This document shows positions 6,437 to 12,557 of a stretch of DNA of 12,557 nucleotides, one piece after another. The stretch is from Candidatus Hydrogenedentota bacterium (GTDB lineage Bacteria; UBA8481; J006). The stretch's first letter is position 1. Every line of letters starts with the position of its first letter. The stretch lies in NCBI GenBank assembly GCA_003697085.1, contig RFFU01000005.1:1-12557 (forward strand). The letters run 5' to 3'. The notes under the pieces are model-generated. The model did not search any database and was not told the origin of the DNA. It worked only from the letters and a program-made list of their open reading frames with translations. A program made the translations under genes and the position numbers.

Positions 6437-7986
6437 GGGAAATACACCGGTACGCTCCCCTCCACCCGTTTCACACCGGCATCGAAGAGCCGCCGGGCCC
6501 AATCGTAAACGTTGCGCTGAAAAACTTGCGTTCGCATTCGTTCCATCCGCACCCGCCGCTCTTCCTCCGGCATCTCGATCGCTTCGTGAATCGAGTGTGC
6601 CATCCCCTCGATGTCGTAAGGATTCACGATCAATGCGTCGGGAAGATCCCGAGCCGCGCCCGCGAAGCAGGATAAAATCAGGACACCGGGATCGGCGCCC
6701 TGGGACGCCACGTACTCCTTGGCCACGAGGTTCATTCCGTCTTGAAGGCTGGTGACGAGACAAATCCGTCCCATCCGATAAAGCGCCACCGCCGTCTCGG
6801 GACCGATCGTCTCGTTCAGAACGACCACCGGCTGCCATTGGTCCGAACCGTACCGCCAGTTGATGTCCCGCACCAGATCCTCGACCGTGTCGGCCAGATC
6901 CTGATACTCGCGGATGTGCGTTCGGCTCGGGGCCGCCGCGCCGATGTACTGGAATCGGCCGTGCCATTCCGGATGGAGTTCGAGAAATCGATCGATCGCC
7001 TGAAGCCGTTCCGGAATTCCTTTCGTGTAGTCCAATCGATCGACCCCTACCGCGAGCACTTCCGCCGTCAGATGATGCTCGATCCGAAGGCGCTCTTCCT
7101 CTTTCCGGACCTTCTCCGAATCCGCCAGATTCGAAACGTTGACGGCATCCATTCCGATCGGAAAGGGCCGGACATAGGTCACTTGATCCCCGTGAAAGAT
7201 GCATTGGTGCTCGCGATCCACCCGAACCTGCATCTCCGATTCGATGCTCTCGAGGAACTGGAGGCAATAGTACTGGAGATGGAACGCGAGAAGATCGTTT
7301 CCCATCAGCCCCTCGAAGATCTCGCGCCGCCAGGGACAGATGCGAAAGACCTCGGCATTCGGCCAGGGGATATGCCAGAAATGGACGACTCCGAGGTCCG
7401 GTCGGGCCTCCTTGAGGAATTTCGGCACGAGAGCAAGGTGGTAATCCTGAACCATCACGAGCGCCGAGTCGTCGCCGACCTCCTCCAACGCCGCCTCCGC
7501 GAACTTCCTGTTCACCGCCTCGTAGGTCTTCCAGTCGGACCAACGGAACCTCGGGCGGATATACGCGACGTGGCAGAGCGGCCAGAGCGCCTCGTTCGAG
7601 AAGCCGAAATAATATCCCTTCTCTTCCTCCTTCGAAAGAAAGATGCGCCGGAGGAGATATCGGGGATCCTTCGGAGGAACCTCGACGCGCCCCTTCTCGT
7701 CCGAGGCCATCTTGTCCGCGCCGCCGGAGCCGTGACCGACCCAGACTCCTCCCACGGCCCGCAGGACGGGATCGAGCGCCGTAACGACACCACCGGCCGG
7801 TTTGAAGTATTGCAGTTCCCCGCCGACCCGCTTGTGCTGATACGGCTCCCGGTTCGCCATCACGATGATCTTGCGATCGCCCAGGATGCTTCGCACGAAA
7901 TCCTCGAGCCGCGAGGCGTCCCACAATCGCGGCGTGAACCGGTATTGCTTCTCCAGCGCTCCTTCGTCTTCCTTCTTCGGACTCAT
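6433..7986 (-). CDS. otsA: Trehalose-6-phosphate synthase
   Basis: A 517-residue GT20 enzyme that joins glucose from UDP-glucose to glucose-6-phosphate to give trehalose-6-phosphate. Active-site residues of E. coli OtsA have clear counterparts: R46 in NREP (R9), the FSNEALWPLCH segment at 129-139, D180 in VQDYHL (D130), H205 in FWHIPWP (H154), R317 and K322 in VDRLDYTKGIPERL (R262, K267), and D416 and E424 in LQDGMNLVAKE (D361, E369). The N-terminal region, with an extended loop up to KPAGGVV (62-68) and a long stretch to about 120, makes it longer than E. coli OtsA (474). This is typical of a second OtsA subgroup found in environmental bacteria. It is the first gene of the overlapping set. 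A glucosylglycerol-phosphate synthase is the main alternative, but the adjacent otsB supports trehalose. Confidence 0.92.
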   Translation of the reverse strand: MSPKKEDEGALEKQYRFTPRLWDASRLEDFVRSILGDRKIIVMANREPYQHKRVGGELQYFKPAGGVVTALDPVLRAVGGVWVGHGSGGADKMASDEKGRVEVPPKDPRYLLRRIFLSKEEEKGYYFGFSNEALWPLCHVAYIRPRFRWSDWKTYEAVNRKFAEAALEEVGDDSALVMVQDYHLALVPKFLKEARPDLGVVHFWHIPWPNAEVFRICPWRREIFEGLMGNDLLAFHLQYYCLQFLESIESEMQVRVDREHQCIFHGDQVTYVRPFPIGMDAVNVSNLADSEKVRKEEERLRIEHHLTAEVLAVGVDRLDYTKGIPERLQAIDRFLELHPEWHGRFQYIGAAAPSRTHIREYQDLADTVEDLVRDINWRYGSDQWQPVVVLNETIGPETAVALYRMGRICLVTSLQDGMNLVAKEYVASQGADPGVLILSCFAGAARDLPDALIVNPYDIEGMAHSIHEAIEMPEEERRVRMERMRTQVFQRNVYDWARRLFDAGVKRVEGSVPVYFP

Positions 7987-7987
7987 G

Positions 7988-7996
7988 ACCTCCTTA
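7988..7996 (-). promoter_or_regulatory. Full-length Shine-Dalgarno of otsA, unusually close
   Basis: TAAGGAGGT on the minus strand is a nine-base match to the 16S rRNA 3' end but stands only one base before the ATG (7984-7986); GGAGG itself ends two bases from it. No other in-frame start lies nearby, so the ATG is kept. I see no convincing promoter between here and 8050. Confidence 0.6.
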
Positions 7997-8050
7997 ACCT
8001 ACCGGAAGAGCGCGCGATTGCAACTCGATATGGAAACGGGACGCCTGATC

Positions 8051-8072
8051 GAAGCGCAGACATCCTGCCTGC
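8051..8072 (+). repeat. Dispersed repeat, family B, copy 3
   Basis: GAAGCGCAGACATCCTGCCTGC, given here only as a family match, is a diverged plus-strand copy of the GGAGCGCAGGCATCTTGCC element. It shares the outer GCAG/CTGC stem with the other copies. It lies in the otsA upstream region, with no coding potential around it. Confidence 0.55.
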
Positions 8073-8100
8073 AGAAAGAGAGTGCGAGTGCCACCCCTCA

Positions 8101-8123
8101 CCCCACCCCTCCCCCCGGTGGGG
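8101..8123. repeat. C-rich/G-rich hairpin repeat
   Basis: CCCCACC (8101-8107) and GGTGGGG (8117-8123) form a 7-bp stem with a nine-base C-rich loop. Its six-frame translations (PSPHPSPRWGEG and the reverse) are the familiar spurious peptides of a widespread intergenic repeat. Confidence 0.6.
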
Positions 8124-8145
8124 CGAAGGGGAAGCGGAATGAAAC

Positions 8146-8163
8146 GCAGGTTCTCCAACCTGC
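8146..8163. repeat. Dispersed repeat, family C hairpin
   Basis: GCAGGTT and AACCTGC form a perfect 7-bp stem around CTCC. A near-identical copy (17 of 18 bases) lies inverted at 3669-3686, next to a family B copy. Confidence 0.7.
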
Positions 8164-8173
8164 GGGTGCCAGT

Positions 8174-8191
8174 GCGGGCGAGGACGCCCGC
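8174..8191. repeat. GC-rich hairpin
   Basis: GCGGGCG (8174-8180) and CGCCCGC (8185-8191) form a perfect 7-bp stem with an AGGA loop. It follows family C by ten bases and may belong to the same composite repeat. No T tract follows, so it is not a standard terminator. Confidence 0.6.
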
Positions 8192-8205
8192 CCCTCCATC
8201 GCCCC

Positions 8206-8248
8206 GGTGTCATTCCGAAAATCGCCGCAAGGCGATTGAGGAATCCCC
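8206..8248 (+). repeat. Dispersed palindromic repeat, family A, diverged copy
   Basis: It begins GGTGTCATTCC and ends GGAATCCCC. ATTCC (8212-8216) pairs with GGAAT (8240-8244), and AATCGCC (8220-8226) pairs with GGCGATT (8231-8237) around a GCAA loop. The layout matches the copies at 1-43 and 8441-8483, but several base pairs are replaced by different pairs. Confidence 0.75.
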
Positions 8249-8282
8249 TTCCGGCGGTATCCCGCCGTGGTGCCAATACGCC

Positions 8283-8354
8283 CCCCCTCTCCCCAACCGT
8301 CCCTGCGTGCGCCGCGATGCGTCGCGGCAGGCAGGTCCCCCGAGGGGCGAGGGA
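8283..8354. repeat. Long imperfect inverted repeat
   Basis: A C-rich left arm (CCCCTCTCCCC, from 8283) faces a G-rich right arm (GGGGCGAGGGAG, to 8354). A shorter GC-rich palindrome centred on GCCGCGATGCGTCGCGGC lies between them. This looks like one repeat inserted in another. It has no coding potential. Confidence 0.45.
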
Positions 8355-8380
8355 GAACGAGGCGGTTGTCAGCAATCTTG

Positions 8381-8421
8381 GGGGATTCCTCGTCGGCCTG
8401 CAGCCTCCTCGGAATGACACC
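8381..8421 (-). repeat. Dispersed palindromic repeat, family A, inverted copy
   Basis: On the minus strand it begins GGTGTCATTCCGAGG and ends GAGGAATCCCC, matching the ends of the copy at 8206-8248. The outer ATTCC/GGAAT stem is kept, but the centre is a different CTGCAG-containing sequence. Its end, GACACCAG (8416-8423), is an exact inverted repeat of CTGGTGTC (8443-8450) at the start of the next copy, so the two stand back to back. Confidence 0.7.
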
Positions 8422-8440
8422 AGGGTCGAGCGAAGCAAGA

Positions 8441-8483
8441 CACTGGTGTCATCCCGAGTTCGCCGTAAGGCGAACGCGGGATC
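8441..8483 (+). repeat. Dispersed palindromic repeat, family A, best-formed copy
   Basis: ATCCCG (8451-8456) pairs with CGGGAT (8477-8482), and GTTCGCC (8458-8464) pairs perfectly with GGCGAAC (8469-8475), with one A-G mismatch between the stems and a GTAA loop. It is in the same orientation as the copy at 1-43, so direct copies bracket the sugar operon. Confidence 0.8.
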
Positions 8484-8599
8484 TCCCCCACATGGTATCC
8501 CGCCTTCTGTCGTTCCGAGCCCCTCGCATTCGCACGGGGCAGGGGCAGGAGAAAGCCAAAACGCGAAAGGCACAAGGGAAAAGGAGAAGAAGCCGTCCC

Positions 8600-8623
8600 T
8601 GGGAGCGCAGGCATCTTGCCGGC
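8600..8623 (+). repeat. Dispersed repeat, family B, copy 4
   Basis: The sequence TGGGAGCGCAGGCATCTTGC starts at 8600 and closely matches the inverted copy at 3697-3721. It is the last repeat before the sequence changes to the more AT-rich leader of the surface protein gene. Confidence 0.7.
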
Positions 8624-8893
8624 CGGAAGGGACCGCGCTCCGTTGTCAGAGTGTCAATTTCCGACCCCCTATTATTGCAGCCCTCTATTTTTCTGTAAGT
8701 TTTTTCACCGTTCCTTTTTTGCACAAAGTCCGCCGGAACGAGTATAATAAAATTGGTGGGTTTTCGGTCCAAAAATGGAATCTCACGCGTTGATACGACA
8801 ATAGTTAGATATCAGCGGCACGGATACCGGCAGACAGCGCGACGTTACGGTCCTTCCGCATTGCGGACGTTCCCGCCGAGAAGGGGTTTAATA
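8624..8893 (+). promoter_or_regulatory. Intergenic leader of the surface protein, with a TATAAT box
   Basis: No gene is seen in this stretch. A perfect TATAAT lies at 8743-8748 inside a locally AT-rich segment. The best -35 candidates (TTGCAC at 8719, TGCACA at 8720) match only three or four of six consensus bases. Transcription from here would give a leader of about 140 bases before 8894. The leader contains a short CCGC/GCGG inverted repeat near 8857-8866 but matches no riboswitch I know. AAGGGG at 8881-8886 is the likely ribosome-binding site. Confidence 0.4.
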
Positions 8894-11800
8894 CTGAGAT
8901 TTTTTCTCTTTTTCTCTCTAGCCGTCGTTGCCATACCATCCAACGCCGCAATAACCGAATTCGGTGTATCGGGGGATTTCAATAGTTGGGCCGATCCTCC
9001 GACTTCGCTGCCGTATCTCTTCGTAAGCGAAGGAGGAGGAGATTTTTTCACCATCTACAAGATTCCATCTGATTTTGGCACAGGCGCCCAGAATTTCAAA
9101 TTCCGCGTGAATTTTGGTGCGGGTTTCCAGTGGCGTGGAGACGGAGGATCGATCTCACAAACCCAAACCAGTGCTGAAGGAACCTTCGATGTTCCAAATT
9201 ATTCCGGAGCTTCGAACATCTCCTTAACTCTGTCGGAAAACGGCTATTATTATATGTACGCATATGACGACGGTGCCGACGGAATCGTAAAAACACGTGG
9301 GGGCCGCGTTCGGACTGACGGGAAAAATTTCAGTTCCGCTTCAAGTGATGCGTATCGGGAGTGGCCGTCGTACGCCAAATTGGGGGTCGATGGGGGGATC
9401 ACATTCTATACGTATTGGGACACAACATACCTTTACATCGCCGTCAGCGGTGTAGACCTTGCTTCCGTAGGAACCAGCGGAGATTTCTTCGTGGCCATCG
9501 ATACTGATGGAATGGGGCGAGGATTGTATCAGTCTTCAAATTGGGATTCTCGACGGCATCATCTTCCTTTCGCTGCAGATCGCCTTCTCTGCATCGAAAA
9601 CAGCAATTATGCGCTTGTTCGCTTCGCCGATTATTCCCTCCCTTCACTCGATTGGAGTGATGGAGTCGGCGGTGGGTATGGAACGGGCGGTGACAGTTAC
9701 GTTGCGACTTCTTTTTCTGAATTCAGAATCGCGTGGTCCGTTTTGGGCGGGATCCCCACAAATCTTCGCATTATGGCATGGTATCAGGGAACGGATCTCA
9801 ATAACCAGTCCGTCAACGCCTCCTTTCCAGTGGAAAATCCCGCCTCGGGGACCGATGCCGATGAATATTTCACCCATTACTATTATTGGTCGAACATCAA
9901 CGGCAGTTCCAAACCCCGCGAAGATTCCCGAATCGTGGCTAATCCCCGCATCGTGATCAACGACGTCAACTACCAATCGTACGATCCCGGAAGCGGAACA
10001 GAGGAGGATGATTACATTGAACTCTACAATGCTTCCGGCACTTCGCGTTCGATCGGCAATTATACGCTTCGAGATATGGAGGGCCATTACGACATTACGA
10101 TTCCCGCGGGTGTCACTCTTGCAGCGGGCGGCAGAATCGTTCTTCACCCTGGCGTCGGGACAAACGGTTACATCGACAAAAACGGGACGAAACACTATTA
10201 CGGAAATCTCACGGGCTCTGCAAGCGATTGGTTCGCAACGGGCACCGATTATGCCGGAGCCCTTTCCCTATACAACAGCACAACGCTTTCCGCTTCAACA
10301 TTGGTGGATTTTGTCATGTTCAACAACTCGAATTCGGGTTGGAACACAACGCTTGATGACACAGCAACCGCAAACGGAATTTGGGTTGCGGACACAACCG
10401 TTAAGGTTGTTTCGACCAAGGTAGATAATCCGATTTTCCTGAAGAACGACGGCGCCGACAGCGATTACGCGATCAATGATTGGGTCGTCGCGCGGAGCAC
10501 GCAACAAGTCAACGGACTTACCAACAAAGGCGTGGAAAATCCAGGCGGCAAAAATCGTGTTTTTCAGAATAAGAACATCACCTCCCTGGGATTTTTCGAG
10601 TCCGATTACTCCACACCATTATCTGATTACGCCGTGCAAATCGGAGACACAATCTATGTAAAGCTTGTAACTTCACAAACAAACCCAACAGGCGCCTCCG
10701 GCCGCATCGACGCCATCGAAATCCTTATCTGGTCCAACGCCGGAGGAACGATCCCTGTTTCTCTTTTCGAGACTGGAAACAACACAAAAGAATTTCGGGG
10801 GCGTTTCGAGTTGAGCCGGGACACCACTTCTGCGGGTGCGGAACTCCTGAAGGTCAAAGCCGGCGATTCGGTTCACGCCCGACTGTACACCTTCTCCGGC
10901 GATAGTGCCGGTGTTTACGTCGGTCCGGACACGTCTCTTCCAAACGCCTGGTACCTTAACAACAACTCGACGGCCGGCGATTCCTTTACGACAGCAATCG
11001 GAAATGACGCCAACGATGGCTTGTCCCCCGCTTTCCCCAAACTCACATTAGATGACGTTCTACCTCGGCTCAGCCCCGGAGACACGCTTTACATCGATTC
11101 CGGCACCTTCAACCGGGCCACCCAGATTACGTTGGACGGCACCGGAAGTGCCGGCGGCGAGACGGGGGTCTGGATCATCGGCGTGGATTCCTCCGGCTCG
11201 ATCATCAATTTCACAGGCGCCGTCGATCTGCTCGTGAACAAGATCGACCGGCTCCACTTCCGTGATCTGGGCATCAAGGGGGCCAACGTGGGTTTGAAAC
11301 TCGATTCCTCGGATTCAACTTCCGTCGAGCGGGTCTACATCAACGCGCCCGCCAACGTAGGACTGCTGTTGACCAACTCGGATTCGTGCACGATTTCGCA
11401 AGTCGCCGTGGTCAACGGCGGCAACCACGGCATCAACCTTCAGACCAATTCCAACTTCAACTCGATCTCACACTGTCTCGTGGACAACGCGACCTTTTCC
11501 GGGATTCTGTTCAACGCCAACGCCGACACGAACACGATCACCAACTGCCGCTCGATCAACAACGGAAACCACGGTATTTCCTCCGATCTCTCCCTCTTCA
11601 CAAGAATCGAGAACTGCACAATTTCGGACAATTCCCAGTACGGCGTCTTTATCACAAACGCCTCCCATCGGGCGCAGATTTCCTCCAACGAGATCAGCGG
11701 AAACGGCCTCGACGGCATCCGGATCGAAGCAAACAATGCGGTGGTTCGCTATAACCGAAGCCGTTTCAACAACGGCGCAGGGGTCTGGGTCTTCTCGGGT

Positions 11801-12557
11801 TCAGGTGCAAAAGTGAACGAAAATGAATTTGACTCGAACGCCACATACAGCGCCCGGTTCCAGGTCGCTCCCAGCAGTTTCAAGAAGAACAATATCACGC
11901 CGGAACCGAACCAGTTGAACCGCGTCCGGATCGAAGTGAGCGGTATCGACTTCCGGAGAAACTGGTGGGGAACGACGGATTCGGGCGAAATCCGACACTC
12001 GATCGACAGTGCGAACGTCACCTTCACCGCCGACTTTATGCCGTTTCGCCTCGGCCGGGTCGATACGGATGCCGGTTCGGACACGGTGGCCCCGTCGGCA
12101 CCGACGGGGGTTACGGCTTCGGCTCTTGGGCCGACTTCGATTCGTGTCTCTTGGAACGCCGTTTTAACCGACGAAGAAACCGATGGAAATCCCGTCAATC
12201 TGAACGGATACAACATCTACCGGAGCGAGGTTGAGGATACCTCGTGGTGGAAGAAGGTCGGTTCGGTCGGTGCTGGAGTCACGCATTACGACGACGCAGG
12301 TCTGACAACGGGCACGAAGTATTATTATCGCGTAACCGCTTTCGACAATACGTCCCCTGACAGCAATGAGTCTTATTATTCGTCTATTGTTTCCGCCACT
12401 ACTTCGTCCACCGCAGGTCCGAACGCCTGGTACATCAACGACGCCGTGCACGATGCCGACGATTCCTTCACGACGGCGGTCGGCAGCGATGCGAACGATG
12501 GCACGGATCCCTCGACACCATTTCTCCACATCGACTCGGCCATCTCGCAACTGACCC
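8894..12557 (+). CDS. Large modular secreted/surface beta-helix protein (3' end outside window)
   Basis: At least 1221 codons without a stop, running off the window. Residues are numbered from the CTG at 8894. It has a signal peptide at 1-19 (a phenylalanine/leucine-rich core, then AIPSNAA). Residues 22-150 are an Ig-like domain opening with VSGDFNSW, recalling CBM20/48 folds. Residues 156-335 have WDTTYLYIAVSG...FVAIDTD, as in CBM9/glucodextranase C-terminal domains. Residues 350-546 are lamin-tail-like (VINDVNY...DYIELYNASG). Residues 556-681 are Ig-like with ETGNNTKEFRGRF. Residues 683-1056 are a right-handed parallel beta-helix of 22-24-residue rungs ending at NWWGTTD. Residues 1063-1172 are fibronectin type III, and from 1176 a second helix-cap module begins. 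Its job is probably carbohydrate binding or adhesion at the cell surface; no enzyme active site was recognised. The start is uncertain: CTG 8894 has AAGGGG seven bases upstream, while TTG 8861 gives a longer signal peptide but no Shine-Dalgarno. Upstream, the frame is closed by TAA at 8696. Confidence 0.8.
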   Translation, partial: MRFFLFFSLAVVAIPSNAAITEFGVSGDFNSWADPPTSLPYLFVSEGGGDFFTIYKIPSDFGTGAQNFKFRVNFGAGFQWRGDGGSISQTQTSAEGTFDVPNYSGASNISLTLSENGYYYMYAYDDGADGIVKTRGGRVRTDGKNFSSASSDAYREWPSYAKLGVDGGITFYTYWDTTYLYIAVSGVDLASVGTSGDFFVAIDTDGMGRGLYQSSNWDSRRHHLPFAADRLLCIENSNYALVRFADYSLPSLDWSDGVGGGYGTGGDSYVATSFSEFRIAWSVLGGIPTNLRIMAWYQGTDLNNQSVNASFPVENPASGTDADEYFTHYYYWSNINGSSKPREDSRIVANPRIVINDVNYQSYDPGSGTEEDDYIELYNASGTSRSIGNYTLRDMEGHYDITIPAGVTLAAGGRIVLHPGVGTNGYIDKNGTKHYYGNLTGSASDWFATGTDYAGALSLYNSTTLSASTLVDFVMFNNSNSGWNTTLDDTATANGIWVADTTVKVVSTKVDNPIFLKNDGADSDYAINDWVVARSTQQVNGLTNKGVENPGGKNRVFQNKNITSLGFFESDYSTPLSDYAVQIGDTIYVKLVTSQTNPTGASGRIDAIEILIWSNAGGTIPVSLFETGNNTKEFRGRFELSRDTTSAGAELLKVKAGDSVHARLYTFSGDSAGVYVGPDTSLPNAWYLNNNSTAGDSFTTAIGNDANDGLSPAFPKLTLDDVLPRLSPGDTLYIDSGTFNRATQITLDGTGSAGGETGVWIIGVDSSGSIINFTGAVDLLVNKIDRLHFRDLGIKGANVGLKLDSSDSTSVERVYINAPANVGLLLTNSDSCTISQVAVVNGGNHGINLQTNSNFNSISHCLVDNATFSGILFNANADTNTITNCRSINNGNHGISSDLSLFTRIENCTISDNSQYGVFITNASHRAQISSNEISGNGLDGIRIEANNAVVRYNRSRFNNGAGVWVFSGSGAKVNENEFDSNATYSARFQVAPSSFKKNNITPEPNQLNRVRIEVSGIDFRRNWWGTTDSGEIRHSIDSANVTFTADFMPFRLGRVDTDAGSDTVAPSAPTGVTASALGPTSIRVSWNAVLTDEETDGNPVNLNGYNIYRSEVEDTSWWKKVGSVGAGVTHYDDAGLTTGTKYYYRVTAFDNTSPDSNESYYSSIVSATTSSTAGPNAWYINDAVHDADDSFTTAVGSDANDGTDPSTPFLHIDSAISQLT
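10940..11110 (+). repeat. Beta-helix cap module, copy 1 (within the surface protein)
   Basis: It encodes PNAWYLNNN...DSFTTAIGNDANDGLSPAFPK, then SPGDTLYIDSGTF. The D-ANDG-x-x-P...GDTLYI..GTF pattern is typical of the N-terminal cap of right-handed parallel beta-helix domains. It precedes the rungs and has a close second copy at 12419. Confidence 0.7.
12419..12557 (+). repeat. Beta-helix cap module, copy 2 (cut by window end)
   Basis: It encodes PNAWYIND...DDSFTTAVGSDANDGTDPSTPF, aligned with copy 1 at P-N-A-W-Y, DSFTTA, G, DANDG and P. It begins exactly 1479 bases (493 codons) after copy 1, directly after the fibronectin type III domain. The gene therefore probably continues with another helix. 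Confidence 0.75.

Noticed and set aside
6437-7924. N-terminal extension of otsB to 7924
   Set aside because: The extra 496 residues lie in a second frame of otsA and are arginine/glycine-rich, without domain similarity; the GTG at 6436 fits the overlap.
6742-8142. 466-codon plus-strand open frame
   Set aside because: It is antisense to otsA, which has clear catalytic motifs, and ends in repeat-derived residues (HPSPHPSPRWGEG).
7983-8573. 196-codon minus-strand frame overlapping the otsA start by four bases
   Set aside because: The overlap mimics an operon junction, but the translation is made of dispersed hairpin repeats and has no protein-like pattern.
8040-8625. CRISPR array
   Set aside because: The repeats are of different families and orientations, with no regular spacing and no cas genes.
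8236-8793. 185-codon plus-strand frame and neighbours upstream of the surface protein
   Set aside because: These are translations of repeat families A and B (for example LGAQASC), well-known spurious peptides.
8749-8893. Riboswitch (c-di-GMP or similar) in the surface protein leader
   Set aside because: No conserved aptamer motif was recognised; only a short GC palindrome is present.

Overview
The window is a piece of bacterial chromosome, fairly rich in G+C, probably from an uncultured or little-studied lineage. There is no rRNA or tRNA, and I cannot name the phylum. Three traits point to a free-living Gram-negative-like environmental bacterium: several families of dispersed hairpin repeats between genes, a compact trehalose operon, and a very large modular secreted or surface protein.

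Left and centre (251-7986, all on the minus strand). Reading downstream from 7986, the order is otsA (trehalose-6-phosphate synthase, GT20), otsB (trehalose-6-phosphate phosphatase, HAD type), a 211-residue protein of unknown function (DUF5752-like) and treT (trehalose glycosyltransferring synthase, GT4). Each junction is a 4-base overlap (GTGA, ATGA, ATGA), so the four genes are almost certainly one translationally coupled transcript. Two routes to trehalose therefore lie side by side: OtsA/OtsB from UDP-glucose and glucose-6-phosphate, and TreT from an NDP-glucose and free glucose. After a 218-base gap containing a composite dispersed repeat and a possible promoter/operator palindrome comes a 1105-residue protein related to GH94 (cellobiose-phosphorylase-like) enzymes. 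It may process a related gluco-oligosaccharide or storage sugar.

Repeat regions (1-250, 3669-3721 and about 8040-8625). These hold no credible genes. They contain at least four families of short palindromic repeats, several present in more than one copy in this window. One family has paired base changes that preserve a 5+7 bp stem capped by a GNRA tetraloop. Direct copies of it (1-43 and 8441-8483) flank the whole sugar operon.

Right (8894-12557, plus strand, runs off the window). One open frame of at least 1221 codons, divergent from the trehalose operon, encodes an exported multidomain protein. In order it has a signal peptide, an Ig-like possibly carbohydrate-binding N-terminal domain, a CBM9/glucodextranase-C-like domain, a lamin-tail-like domain, an Ig-like domain with an ETG-NT motif, a right-handed parallel beta-helix, a fibronectin type III domain, and the start of a second beta-helix module. 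It has no ATG near its start; a CTG with a well-placed Shine-Dalgarno or an upstream TTG is the likely initiator. A TATAAT box lies about 145 bases upstream.
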